From Chitinophagales bacterium (GTDB lineage: Bacteria > Bacteroidota > Bacteroidia > Chitinophagales > UBA2359): a DNA stretch of 64,000 nucleotides. A program made the position numbers and the translations under genes. The notes under the pieces were generated by a model. It had not been told where the DNA came from and ran no database searches. It was given only the letters and a program-made list of their open reading frames with translations. Positions 16,850-27,993 of this stretch are shown piece by piece. Positions within the stretch are counted from its first letter, which is position 1. The number at the start of each line of letters is the position of its first letter. The stretch spans positions 45,603 to 109,602 of the forward strand of contig JAEUUX010000106.1 of assembly GCA_016787295.1 (NCBI GenBank). Direction: 5' to 3'.

Positions 16850-18050
16850 ATTGTGTATTTGGATTTGTGGAGAATTTTGGTTTTATAGGTAATTGCTTTT
16901 TTCGTTGAATTATTAGCCAAAGAATAATTATTATGCTCGAACACAGAAATGCTAATAGTATAGCAACTATATTACTCGACTTGTTAGGTGTATTTTCATT
17001 GTTTTGTTTTTTCGACAAAGTGCGAATAAAATCGTCTTCAATGTTGTTATAGTTGGGTATGAGGAGGTTATTTTGCGGAATATATAACACTTTATTTTGT
17101 CCCATATTATAGTTATCAATAAATAAAGCATATTTTTCAATAGTTTCATTTTCGCAATAATACTTGCGTATAGGAGGTCTTCCTGCTACTATACTATCTA
17201 TCTTAATTGGTCCGTAAACTTTTTCCTGTAGTTCTGGCAAGAAATAAAAAACACTATCATTAATGAATACAAAATGTCCATAATGGTCATTATTGCCCAC
17301 TATTTCGTGAATATTGTCTACAATCAATATATCTTTGTCCGATTTTTTGTCAATATTCGCCTTTTGGTCTTTTTGTTGCCAACCTTCTTGTTCTATAGTA
17401 TTGTAGAAATGGAATTGATTATTTTGAAAATAATAGTCAATATTTCTATACCCTATTGTTTTTTTCAGGTTGCGATAATATTTTTTGTTCAATAACTTAT
17501 CTATTGTTGTATCGGCATTAGATAGGTATTTATTAACTTGACTAAATGGGATTGACTTTATTGTATCTGGTTCTTTGTACCTTGATTTTACAATATGCTC
17601 AGATTGATTTTTTTTCACAAAATCGATATTTAAGAAAGCAGCATTAACAAGTAATAACACCTTTTTTATATCAAAATCTCTATCTCTGATAATTATTTTA
17701 ATTCCTTTTGCTTGGATACTTTTTGAGGAGTTATATTTTGTGTAGTCTTGAAATGAAAATTCACTGTACCCTAAAGTATAGTATGACGTATCGCCTTGTG
17801 TGTAATCATGTCCAAAATAGATATAAAGTTGTTCTGAATTGGAAAACTTGTCCTTGAGAAGTTTGTTTGCTATTTCAACAAATATTTTCATTCTATTTCC
17901 CACTTCAAATCGTCCCCAACCAGAAAGATAACGTAAATGGACATTACCTTTATTGAGGGAATAGATTAGATCTGTATGCGCCAATAAAGGTAATGATGGC
18001 AAAATAAGGGACATTAAGGCTATTATTAAGATTTTTTCGATATAATTCAT
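16791..18050 (-). CDS. Unknown exported, membrane-anchored protein
   Basis: 419 residues, rich in Tyr, Asn, Lys and Ile. There is a signal peptide at about 1-25 (LILPSLPLLAH), a large extracytoplasmic part, and one C-terminal membrane helix near 365-387 (NIVAILLAFLCSSIIIILWLII) followed by basic RKKQ, so the tail is cytoplasmic. I recognise no family. Codon use looks more A+T-rich than its neighbours. The coding end overlaps the signal-peptide region of the SPOR gene by 59 bp, which suggests translational coupling or a shifted, recently altered stop. No promoter box is obvious upstream. Confidence 0.7.
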   Translation of the reverse strand: MNYIEKILIIALMSLILPSLPLLAHTDLIYSLNKGNVHLRYLSGWGRFEVGNRMKIFVEIANKLLKDKFSNSEQLYIYFGHDYTQGDTSYYTLGYSEFSFQDYTKYNSSKSIQAKGIKIIIRDRDFDIKKVLLLVNAAFLNIDFVKKNQSEHIVKSRYKEPDTIKSIPFSQVNKYLSNADTTIDKLLNKKYYRNLKKTIGYRNIDYYFQNNQFHFYNTIEQEGWQQKDQKANIDKKSDKDILIVDNIHEIVGNNDHYGHFVFINDSVFYFLPELQEKVYGPIKIDSIVAGRPPIRKYYCENETIEKYALFIDNYNMGQNKVLYIPQNNLLIPNYNNIEDDFIRTLSKKQNNENTPNKSSNIVAILLAFLCSSIIIILWLIIQRKKQLPIKPKFSTNPNTQYEKEIPIAGSNGNTDATNK

Positions 18051-18170
18051 AGCAAAAGAATTTTGTTTACTTAGAATCTTACTATTTGATGTACAATGTT
18101 CGTTTATGCAAACTATTGTATAATAACCTTGTTATAACGGCAACAATCCATTATTTATTGCTTTCTATTC

Positions 18171-19721
18171 CTATTTTGCCCAATTTTCGCGGTCTAAGGT
18201 ACGGAAATTTATTGCTTCTGCCAAATGTTCTACTTTAATTTCTTCGGAATTAGCAAGGTCGGCGATGGTTCGTGCCACTTTTAGTATGCGGTCATACGCT
18301 CGGGCAGATAAACCTAATCGTTCCATAGCTGTTTTGAGTAGGTTTTGTCCTGCTGTGTTGATAGTACACATTTTTTTGACCATTTGTGAGGGCATTTGTG
18401 CGTTGGCATGAATGCCTTTTATTGCCTCGAATCGGGAGGCTTGGATTTGGCGTGCTTTGAGGACGCGCTCGCGAATGCTGTGGCTATTTTCAGAAACTTC
18501 GATGGCGGTAAGTTGGTCAAAATTAACAGGTGTGACTTCCACGTGCAAGTCGATGCGGTCTAATAAGGGTCCCGATATGCGGTTTAGGTATTTTTGAACG
18601 GCTCCGGGTGGGCAAACACAATCTTTTTCGGGGTGATTATAGTAGCCACAAGGACATGGGTTCATGGAAGCAATGAGCATAAAATTGGCGGGATAGTCTA
18701 CTGATACTTTGGCTCGCGAAATGGTGACATGTCTCTCTTCCATAGGTTGCCGCAACACTTCAAGGACGGCTCGTTTGAATTCGGGCAACTCATCCAAGAA
18801 CAATACGCCATTGTGGGCAAGGGATATTTCGCCGGGTTGTGGGTTGGTGCCTCCACCCACGAGTGCCACGTCGCTAATGGTGTGGTGTGGGGAACGAAAT
18901 GGTCGTTGTGCTACCAAAGAAGTACCTACGGGCAATTTTCCTGCTACGGAGTGTATTTTGGTGGTTTCGAGGGCTTCGTGGAGGCTTAGAGCAGGTAAAA
19001 TGGTGGGTAGGCGTTTGGCGAGCATGGTTTTTCCTGCGCCGGGAGGTCCCACAAGAATGACGTTGTGTCCGCCTGCTGCGGCAATTTCTAAGGCTCTTTT
19101 GATGTTTTGCTGTCCGCGCACGTCCGAAAAATCTTCGCTAAAATAGGCGGCGTGTTCCTGAAATTCTTCACGGGTATTGACTTCTGTAGGTGTTATGGTA
19201 TGATCTCCTCGCAAAAAATCGACAACTTCTGATAGGGATTCTGCTCCATAAATGGCTAAATCGTTGACGATGGCTGCTTCGCGTGCGTTTTCTTTGGGCA
19301 ATATAAATCCTTTAAATTTTTCTTTTCGGGCTTGTATGGCGATGGGCAATGCTCCTTTAATGGGTCTTAGTTTGCCGTCGAGGGATAGTTCGCCCATAAT
19401 CACATATTGGCTAATGTCTTCTTTGGCATTGAGTTGTCCCATGGCTTGCATGACTCCAATGGCTAAGGTGAGGTCGTAGGCAGCTCCTTCTTTTCGGAGG
19501 TCGGCGGGAGCCATGTTGATAACAATCTTTTGGCGGGCTAATTCATAGTCGTTGTTTTTCATAGCGGTTTCGATTCGGTGCTGTCCTTCTTTTACGGCTG
19601 CATCGGGTAATCCTACCAAAAAATAACTCAACTGTCCGCCGCCGCCCACGTTCACTTCCACTTCTATGAGGGTAGATTCTACCCCCATAACCGTTCCGCC
19701 ATACGTTTTGGCTAATCCCAT
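18171..19721 (-). CDS. comM: ComM/YifB family Mg-chelatase-like AAA ATPase
   Basis: 516 residues. The N-terminal Lon-like S16 fold (MGLAKTYGGTVMGVESTLIEVEVNVGGG..., FLVGLPDAAVKE) is followed by an AAA+ core with Walker A GPPGAGKT near residue 223, Walker B GVLFLDELPEF and a Mg-chelatase C-terminal domain. A Cys-rich insert (NPCPCGYYNHPEKDCVCP) matches the zinc-like loop of this family. ComM is a hexameric helicase that promotes branch migration of DNA taken up by natural transformation. It is cytoplasmic. A -7 box (TACCTTTA on the minus strand, plus 19743-19750) lies just upstream. Confidence 0.92.
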   Translation of the reverse strand: MGLAKTYGGTVMGVESTLIEVEVNVGGGGQLSYFLVGLPDAAVKEGQHRIETAMKNNDYELARQKIVINMAPADLRKEGAAYDLTLAIGVMQAMGQLNAKEDISQYVIMGELSLDGKLRPIKGALPIAIQARKEKFKGFILPKENAREAAIVNDLAIYGAESLSEVVDFLRGDHTITPTEVNTREEFQEHAAYFSEDFSDVRGQQNIKRALEIAAAGGHNVILVGPPGAGKTMLAKRLPTILPALSLHEALETTKIHSVAGKLPVGTSLVAQRPFRSPHHTISDVALVGGGTNPQPGEISLAHNGVLFLDELPEFKRAVLEVLRQPMEERHVTISRAKVSVDYPANFMLIASMNPCPCGYYNHPEKDCVCPPGAVQKYLNRISGPLLDRIDLHVEVTPVNFDQLTAIEVSENSHSIRERVLKARQIQASRFEAIKGIHANAQMPSQMVKKMCTINTAGQNLLKTAMERLGLSARAYDRILKVARTIADLANSEEIKVEHLAEAINFRTLDRENWAK

Positions 19722-19786
19722 TTTTTTAATGTTTTATGATGATAAAGGTATTTGGTTTGTAAAAATACAGTGCTGGGAAGCATTTA

Positions 19787-21001
19787 TTAGCTACAACTTT
19801 CCACAATTTCGCTAAAAGCCTGCAACAAATTGCGTGGAGGTGTTTCATAACCTGCTTCGCGACAGCGTTCTGCAAAAATATCTTGGTGGTTCCACTCGCG
19901 CAAGGATAGGTTGAGGTCAACGGGACGAGCATTAGCGAGGCGATTTTGGGGCAAATTCAGGATTTTTATATTCAAAATATCCATATTTTTGCCTATTGCC
20001 ATAGTTTTTATGCGTTCGTTCCAGTCGGCTTGCTCTTGTTCTAATTGCAAATGTATCTCTACCCAAGGCATCAATAGGGCATCGGGAACTTCAAAAGCGT
20101 TGATTTGTTGCTCTATTTCGTGGGGCGAGCCTATCATGCGCACCAAAGGGCGAAAAGCAGGAATGTGGCGCAGTTCTATTTGTGGTGTGTTGTTGGGTGT
20201 TTCAAAACTGACCATAACCACCTGTTTGGGGTCTTGTCGTTCGCTAAAACTTAGGGCTATGGGCGAACCACAATATCGAATATGCTGTTTTTGTGCAATG
20301 ATTTGGGGTTTGTGGATATGTCCCAAAGCTACATAATCAAATTCGGCGGGAAAACTCTCTACATACACTTGGGCTTGGTTGCCGATGTGGATTTCGCGCT
20401 CGCTGTCCGATGTTTCGCTTCCTGCTGCAAAAAGGTGTCCCATCGCCACAAGGGGTAATCCTTGTTGGCGATAGGGCAGCATAAGGTCACACACTTGGCG
20501 ATAGTGCTGTTTGATACCTTCTTTGATTTGCTGAAGTTTTTCTGTATAGGTTTCGCCTGCTACGGCGCTGCGAATGTCGGTTTGGCGCAAGAATGGCACG
20601 GCAGCAACAACTCCAATCGGTTGTGCGTTGGCATCGTTGATAAGCACAATTTCGTCGGCTATATTTTCGGCGGCTCCTCCTATGACGTGAATTTGTAGCG
20701 TTTGTAACAAATCACGTGGTGCGTTGAGGGTGGCAACGGCATCGTGGTTGCCCCCTGTGATGATGATATTGCGACAAAGATGGCGCGCTTCGTTAAGAAA
20801 ATTGTAGTATTGTCTAATAGCAAAATTGGGCGGATAGCCTGTGTCAAAAATATCACCCGCAATGAGCAAAGCATCGACGGGTTCGTTGCGCAACAAGTCG
20901 AGCAACCATCGCAAAAACAAGTTATGTTCTTCTTCGCGATATTGCTCTCCATTATATAGGCGTTGTCCTAAGTGCCAATCGGCGGTGTGTAGTATTTTCA
21001 T
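19787..21001 (-). CDS. sbcD: Exonuclease subunit SbcD
   Basis: 404 residues. Metallophosphoesterase motifs of the Mre11/SbcD family are present in order: DWHLGQ (about 8-13), IAGDIFDTGYP, ITGGNHD, MGHLFAAG and ALGHIHKPQ; the C-terminal capping domain follows. SbcD supplies the Mn-dependent nuclease active site of the SbcCD complex, which cuts hairpins and processes DNA ends. It starts 12 bp after the upstream lipoprotein gene. The usual partner sbcC is not beside it: comM follows downstream, so sbcC must be elsewhere. Confidence 0.92.
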   Translation of the reverse strand: MKILHTADWHLGQRLYNGEQYREEEHNLFLRWLLDLLRNEPVDALLIAGDIFDTGYPPNFAIRQYYNFLNEARHLCRNIIITGGNHDAVATLNAPRDLLQTLQIHVIGGAAENIADEIVLINDANAQPIGVVAAVPFLRQTDIRSAVAGETYTEKLQQIKEGIKQHYRQVCDLMLPYRQQGLPLVAMGHLFAAGSETSDSEREIHIGNQAQVYVESFPAEFDYVALGHIHKPQIIAQKQHIRYCGSPIALSFSERQDPKQVVMVSFETPNNTPQIELRHIPAFRPLVRMIGSPHEIEQQINAFEVPDALLMPWVEIHLQLEQEQADWNERIKTMAIGKNMDILNIKILNLPQNRLANARPVDLNLSLREWNHQDIFAERCREAGYETPPRNLLQAFSEIVESCS

Positions 21002-21013
21002 ACTTGGTTGGCG

Positions 21014-21811
21014 TTATTTGTTTTTTCTTTCGGCGGCGGCTTTTTGAATAGCAGCACGGCGTTCGAGTTCGGCTTTTTGTTTTTCGGTGTTTTCTGTTTT
21101 TTCTTTCATAGGCAGTTCCGCAAAACCACGATACAATGCTTTGCCAATTTTTATATCTGCTGTGTAGGGATACGATTTTTTGGCAGTTGCTTCGTTAAAA
21201 GTTTTTTTGTAGGCGGTCACTTCTATGGCTTCACCTTTAGCATTTTTTAGGGCATACATCACCGAATCGCCTTTGGTAGTGGGTGCTTGGTAGGCTAAAG
21301 TTTGGTAGCTATTGCTAATAGCATCTTTGAAAAATACGCCTTTGTTGGTAACAATCATTGCCCAACGTGGTTGTGTGCTACGTATCACCAATTCGGTATT
21401 AAAGCAGTTAGCTTCGGGACGGTTGCTGGTTTTTAGTACTTCGCTCACCACCAACTGTTCTGTTAAACCTGTGGAGTCTGCCAAGTTTTTGGGCAGACTC
21501 TCCATTTTGGCACGCACTTGCACAAAAGTGGGTTCATACGGACGTGCATTGAGCATCGGGTAGCGTTGGGTGAGCAGACCTTTGGTGCTGGACGCGAGCC
21601 AATAGGTTTTGCCGCTTTGACAGTCTATAAAAGTTTGTTTGCTTGGACCACCAATATATAAACCTTCGTAGGCATTGTATTCAGATGTGATAGGGGCTTT
21701 GGCGGCGGCGGTATTGTCTTTGCTGTTGGCAGGAGCGTTGGAGGTTGCTTGTTTGTCTTTGCAACCAATAACTAAAACCCAACAACAAAATATGCTTAGT
21801 AGATATTTCAT
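21014..21811 (-). CDS. Lipoprotein with NlpE C-terminal-like domain
   Basis: 265 residues with lipoprotein signal LVIGC (Cys 17). Residues about 50-110 (YEGLYIGGPSKQTFIDCQSGKTYWLAS...LNARPYEPTFVQVRAKM) resemble the OB-fold C-terminal domain of NlpE-type outer-membrane lipoproteins, including the TFIDC.SGK.Y core. The rest has a strand-rich region and a Lys/Glu/Ala-rich helical tail (EKQKAELERRAAIQKAAAERKNK). It is probably an outer-membrane lipoprotein sensing or modulating envelope state. It is the first gene of a two-gene unit with sbcD, which may be coincidental. Confidence 0.65.
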   Translation of the reverse strand: MKYLLSIFCCWVLVIGCKDKQATSNAPANSKDNTAAAKAPITSEYNAYEGLYIGGPSKQTFIDCQSGKTYWLASSTKGLLTQRYPMLNARPYEPTFVQVRAKMESLPKNLADSTGLTEQLVVSEVLKTSNRPEANCFNTELVIRSTQPRWAMIVTNKGVFFKDAISNSYQTLAYQAPTTKGDSVMYALKNAKGEAIEVTAYKKTFNEATAKKSYPYTADIKIGKALYRGFAELPMKEKTENTEKQKAELERRAAIQKAAAERKNK

Positions 21812-21909
21812 ACGTTCGAGAAAAATAAACTATTTTTTATGGATTGAGTTTATTGTTTACCAAATAGTTAACAACAAAAAAGTTGAGTGATTGTGTTATA
21901 ATGCAAATT

Positions 21910-24141
<2,232 letters not shown>

Positions 24142-24173
24142 CTTGTTTTACATTAATAAAAGCACTAATTTTG
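24142..24173 (+). promoter_or_regulatory. Promoter of the sigma-factor operon
   Basis: CTTG (24142-24145), 20 bases, then TAATTTTG (24166-24173) followed by CACC. It matches the -33/-7 pattern; the 5' UTR is about 50 nt. Confidence 0.65.
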
Positions 24174-24229
24174 CACCGCAACAGCAATAAATGGTTTTGA
24201 AATTATTTGTTTTTACTAACTAGCAAAAA

Positions 24230-24835
24230 ATGCAACTATACTTATTGGTTTTTAACTATCTATCTTCGGGCAAAAAAAACTCTTTGTCAGATGAAGATTT
24301 GATAGAACAAATTATTGAAACACAAAACGCTCAATTAGTTGAGGTTTTGTATGAACGTTATGCTGATAAGGTTTATCGGCGTTGCATTGGGTTTGTAAAA
24401 GATACCGCTATTGCAGAAGATTTGACACATGATATTTTTATTAAGGTATATCTTAATCTAAGTAGTTTTCGTCAAAAATCTAAATTTTCTACTTGGCTGT
24501 ATTCTGTAACCTATAACTTTTGTATAGACTATATCCGCAAACGTCAAAAAGAAAACCTAGTCGATACGGAAGAGGAAGAAATTATTGCCAATCATGAGAT
24601 AGACAATACAGATGACCTTAACCACATCGCCTTGGATAGACTGGGAGATTTGATGAACAAGATGAAGCCCGAAGACCGCCTTATTTTGCAAATGAAATAT
24701 CGTGATGATATGAGCATTAAGGAAATACAATAGGCTTTTGACGCTTCTGAAAGCGCTGTAAAAATGCGCATCAAACGAGCTAAGGAGAAAATCAAATCCC
24801 TATACTTAGAAATGTATGAAGAAATACCTATATAA
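24230..24835 (+). pseudogene. ECF-type RNA polymerase sigma factor interrupted by in-frame TAG
   Basis: Codons 1-167 encode a sigma-70 ECF protein: region 2 (LVEVLYERYADKVYRRCIGFVKDTAIAEDLTHDIFIKVYLNLSSFRQKSKFSTWLYSVTYNFCIDYIRKR) and the start of region 4 (MKPEDRLILQMKYRDDMSIKEIQ). A TAG at 24731-24733 falls inside the region 4 helix-turn-helix. The same frame continues as AFDASESAVKMRIKRAKEKIK... to TAA at 24833-24835, which restores a complete 201-residue protein. The upstream part alone would lack most of the -35-binding helix. The stop may be a recent mutation, a sequencing error or a suppressed codon. The next gene starts 5 bp after the distal TAA. Confidence 0.88.
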
Positions 24836-24840
24836 CCTAT

Positions 24841-25113
24841 ATGTCATCTCAAAACAATATTTTTCAGCGATACTATGAACAGCAAGATAAAAACGAAGAA
24901 CTTCGTCCTGCTGATTCTATTAAAGACCAAATTTTGTCGACCTACAACTTAGTGGCTCGTACAGTCAAGTTGTTCGATTTTTTTCTTGGAACATTGGCAC
25001 ACGCTCTTGTGGGAACGTTGAAAATGTTCAGCGATGCATCATGTGAGTCTCCCAACGACGATGGCGATTTACCTAACGCAATGGAGACAAAATCCTCCCA
25101 AAACATCAAATAA
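24841..25113 (+). CDS. Small protein coupled to the ECF sigma gene
   Basis: 90 residues, starting 5 bp after the restored sigma-factor stop. The N-terminal half is charged (YYEQQDKNEELRPADSIKDQIL). An amphipathic or weakly hydrophobic stretch TVKLFDFFLGTLAHALVGTLKMF spans about 45-67, and the tail is acidic. I recognise no family. Its position directly after an ECF sigma gene is that of an anti-sigma factor or small accessory regulator, but no zinc-anti-sigma motif (HxxxCxxC) is present. It is 22 bp before the channel gene. Confidence 0.6.
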   Translation: MSSQNNIFQRYYEQQDKNEELRPADSIKDQILSTYNLVARTVKLFDFFLGTLAHALVGTLKMFSDASCESPNDDGDLPNAMETKSSQNIK

Positions 25114-25135
25114 ATTTACTTTACATATCTAAACT

Positions 25136-25945
25136 ATGCCAAATACTTTTGATCCAGTTGTCGATATTTTCAACTCTTTTAGCACTCAAATTGCTAACTT
25201 TATTCCCAATTTCGTAGGTGGATTAGTTATCCTTTTTTTAGGTTGGCTACTTGCCAAAGTACTGTCAGGTTTGTTCAATCGTGTTCTGATAGCTTTTGAT
25301 ATGGCAAGAGTAGATAAAAAACTACAATCCATCGAGTTTTTTCAGGCTTTGGATATTAAATCTGCTGTGGTCATTTCGCGCGGGATTTACTGGTTCATTA
25401 TGTTAGGCACAATTACAAGTGCCGCCGAAGTAATGGGATTAAAAAATATTTCTGATGGTATTACTAATTTTATGGCATACTTGCCTAAGTTGATCAGTGC
25501 TGCTCTGTTCTTTGTAGTCGGTTCTTTTATCGCCAATATCATTAAAAACGTAGCTACATCTGCTTTTGAGTCAATGGGCATTATGGCAGGGCGCTTTATT
25601 GGCATCTTTATTTTTTATTTCATTATTCTTTTAGTGGGCATTACAGCATTGAACCAAGCAGGTATTGATACCACCATTATTACTCAAAATATTACGGTTC
25701 TTGTCGGAGCAGTTTTGGGGGCATTTGCTATCGGCTATGGCATCGCTTCCAAAGACCTCATTGCCAATATGTTGGCTTCTTTCTATAGTAAAGAAAAATT
25801 TATGGTGGGTCAACGACTCCGCATCGGTGATGTGGAAGGAGTGATTGTGAAAATCGACAGTACCTCGCTTACCCTTAATAGCGGTGACAAAAAAATTATT
25901 TTACCTCTCAGCAAACTAACCACCTCCACAGTGGAAATATGGTAA
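25136..25945 (+). CDS. Mechanosensitive ion channel family protein (small MscS-like)
   Basis: 269 residues. Membrane helices lie at about 24-45, 78-100, 108-130, 145-167 and 185-205. The repeated TM-helix pattern (IPNFVGGLVILFLGWLLAKVL..., LPKLISAALFFVVGSFIANII) and the pore-lining AVLGAFAIGYGIASKDLIANMLASFY are those of MscS-related channels with conserved TM repeats. A short beta domain follows (FMVGQRLRIGDVEGVIVKIDSTSLTLNSGDKKIILPLSKL). It acts in the inner membrane and should release solutes on hypo-osmotic shock. It is the third gene of the sigma-factor transcript. Confidence 0.88.
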   Translation: MPNTFDPVVDIFNSFSTQIANFIPNFVGGLVILFLGWLLAKVLSGLFNRVLIAFDMARVDKKLQSIEFFQALDIKSAVVISRGIYWFIMLGTITSAAEVMGLKNISDGITNFMAYLPKLISAALFFVVGSFIANIIKNVATSAFESMGIMAGRFIGIFIFYFIILLVGITALNQAGIDTTIITQNITVLVGAVLGAFAIGYGIASKDLIANMLASFYSKEKFMVGQRLRIGDVEGVIVKIDSTSLTLNSGDKKIILPLSKLTTSTVEIW

Positions 25946-25985
25946 TTGTTGAGAAATATAGGGCGTTTTGTTCTTGTTCAAACAA

Positions 25986-26024
25986 AAAACTGTTAGCAAT
26001 AATCCAATTGCTAACAGTTTTTGT
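25986..26024. terminator. Bidirectional terminator
   Basis: AAAACTGTTAGCAAT pairs with ATTGCTAACAGTTTTT around AATCCA, with T-runs on both strands. It separates the convergent channel and DUF3857 genes. Confidence 0.82.
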
Positions 26025-26031
26025 TTTATGC

Positions 26032-27972
26032 CTATGGCTTCACCAAAACGACCGTTTGTTGTCTGTTTTTTCGAATTTGTTCATAAAAACTGCGCAATTG
26101 TTCATATTGTGCTGCCTTAATAATGGGCTGTTTCATTGCCATAGTGGTATGTAGCACAACGGTATGTTGTTGTTCGTCATAGCGATATTGGGCGCTATAT
26201 GTACCAAAACTTTGCTGCAACGTTACGGCATCGGGCAAGGATTCGACTTTCCAGCCTTTTGGAATTTTTATGCTGATGTCCATTTCGTTGCTAAATTCAT
26301 GGTACAAATACATATCTTTTTGTCGTTTTTCGTTTTTGGCTATGGGAGGAAGGTTGTAGATGTCTCCTACTGACACGATAGCAGGACTAAAAAACAAACG
26401 TTTGCCGCCCACATTACGGTTTGCCTTAATTTGGAGCTGTAGATTGGCGTGCATAGTATCGGTGTGGTGTTGCAACTCTGCAAAATTAGTGTGTGTGACG
26501 GTGACGTTGCTACATTCTAATTTTTGTAGCCAAACCGCAACATCTTTGAGGTTGCTGTTGCTCATGGGATAATAGAAATAGCTTTGTTGTAAACCAATGC
26601 CTTTCATAGCCAAAGTACCGCTTATGTTGCCAATGCTATCCAATTGCATATCACCCGACATCAAAAGTTGTTGATTTTGGTGTCGAATCGCTGGTGTTTT
26701 TGCCACTTTTCCGCCCGATTCGCTGATAAGCAAGACAGGTTTGTTGGAACAAATAGGGGATAATTGACCTGCTTCCAGTTCGTTGCTGGTGCATTCCAAC
26801 CAAATAGTGTCTTTGGCAGCAGGATTGGGTACGCACAAAATAACGTGGTTGAATTGGCTGTGTGGATATTTAAAACGCTCAGTTGGCACGCCTTCTTCGG
26901 CGCTAATGAGGGCGGGATAGGAGTTAATCCCAACCGAGCGTAGGGCTGCCATAGTGTAGTTGGTGAGGGCTTTGCAGTCACCATAGCGATTTTTGTGGAC
27001 ATATTCGGCATTGAAAGGTCGCCAACCTCCGATTCCGAGTTGTATGCTCACATAACGGTTGCGGTCTTGCACATAACGATAAACTTTCGCTACTTTTTGG
27101 GCAACGCTCATATCGGGTTTTATTTGTGCTACAATGTCCGTTATAGCTTCGTCGGACAGTTTGTCGCGCCCTTTCCAAAGCGAATAGCACCATGTTCCGA
27201 AACTTGTCCAGGTTTCGTTGCTACCATCATAGTCGTCCAAAGAAAACTTTTGGGGAATGATATTGACTTGGGGCGTGTTGTCATAAAAATTGCCGCTCAA
27301 CACTTCTACTTCTGTATAATGTGCTTTATCAAAATTCCATTCCCATACACTTTTATTGCGCTGGTCGCTGGTTTCGGCGGTTTGTTCCAGATTTTCGCAA
27401 AAATAGATAAGGTTATTTTTGTTGGAACAAAGCACCTTATAATTTGATTTTTCTATGCTTTGGTATTCGTCTAAAAAAGGCGAGAAACTAAAGTTCATAT
27501 AGCCATTGTAGTTGCGGGTATAGCTATAATGAATCGTATAGGGATAGGTAGTATGCACCAAGTCGAACACGATGAGGCGGTCGTCGGTCATCAAACTTAT
27601 GTCGCTATAGGCAGGCACATCTAACCACTCTTTTGACTTAAGAGTACGCAGGTGTTTGCCTGTAGCATCGTATATTGAGGCAGAAATGTTTTGGATTTGC
27701 TGCAATTTGTCATAATACAGAATGATGTGCGAAAGGCGTTTGGCTTGATCGTTGAGGAGAGTGATGGTTCTCGAAATTTGGGCAGAGGCGGCGTGGTCGT
27801 TCGATATGGTAAGCACTTCGTTGTGTTCGCGTATGACACTATTGGCTTTATCGGTCAAATCAGATGGCAGCAACAGTACTGACCATTCGGGATGGTCGTT
27901 GCCCGCCATAGCCACCATACTATAGCTGCACCAAAGAAAAAATATTATGCTGTATTGGATTATTTTTTGCAT
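26032..27972 (-). CDS. DUF3857/transglutaminase-like protein with intact Cys
   Basis: 646 residues from ATG 27972; an ATG 5 codons earlier is possible. A signal peptide (about 1-24) is followed by an N-terminal DUF3857 beta-domain (about 45-240) and a transglutaminase-like core. The core has YGDCKALTNYTMAALRSVGI with Cys about 333, a His in FNHVILCV, and the LECTS acid motif. A C-terminal DUF2569-like beta region follows. These exported proteins are widespread in Bacteroidota; the substrate is unknown. It is preceded 21 bp upstream by a paralogue in the same operon. Confidence 0.82.
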   Translation of the reverse strand: MQKIIQYSIIFFLWCSYSMVAMAGNDHPEWSVLLLPSDLTDKANSVIREHNEVLTISNDHAASAQISRTITLLNDQAKRLSHIILYYDKLQQIQNISASIYDATGKHLRTLKSKEWLDVPAYSDISLMTDDRLIVFDLVHTTYPYTIHYSYTRNYNGYMNFSFSPFLDEYQSIEKSNYKVLCSNKNNLIYFCENLEQTAETSDQRNKSVWEWNFDKAHYTEVEVLSGNFYDNTPQVNIIPQKFSLDDYDGSNETWTSFGTWCYSLWKGRDKLSDEAITDIVAQIKPDMSVAQKVAKVYRYVQDRNRYVSIQLGIGGWRPFNAEYVHKNRYGDCKALTNYTMAALRSVGINSYPALISAEEGVPTERFKYPHSQFNHVILCVPNPAAKDTIWLECTSNELEAGQLSPICSNKPVLLISESGGKVAKTPAIRHQNQQLLMSGDMQLDSIGNISGTLAMKGIGLQQSYFYYPMSNSNLKDVAVWLQKLECSNVTVTHTNFAELQHHTDTMHANLQLQIKANRNVGGKRLFFSPAIVSVGDIYNLPPIAKNEKRQKDMYLYHEFSNEMDISIKIPKGWKVESLPDAVTLQQSFGTYSAQYRYDEQQHTVVLHTTMAMKQPIIKAAQYEQLRSFYEQIRKNRQQTVVLVKP

Positions 27973-27993
27973 AACTATTGAATACAAAAAGGG

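Noticed and set aside
24731..24733. Genome-wide recoding of TAG
   Set aside because: Other convincing genes, for example gldC, end with TAG, so a single premature stop is the simpler reading.
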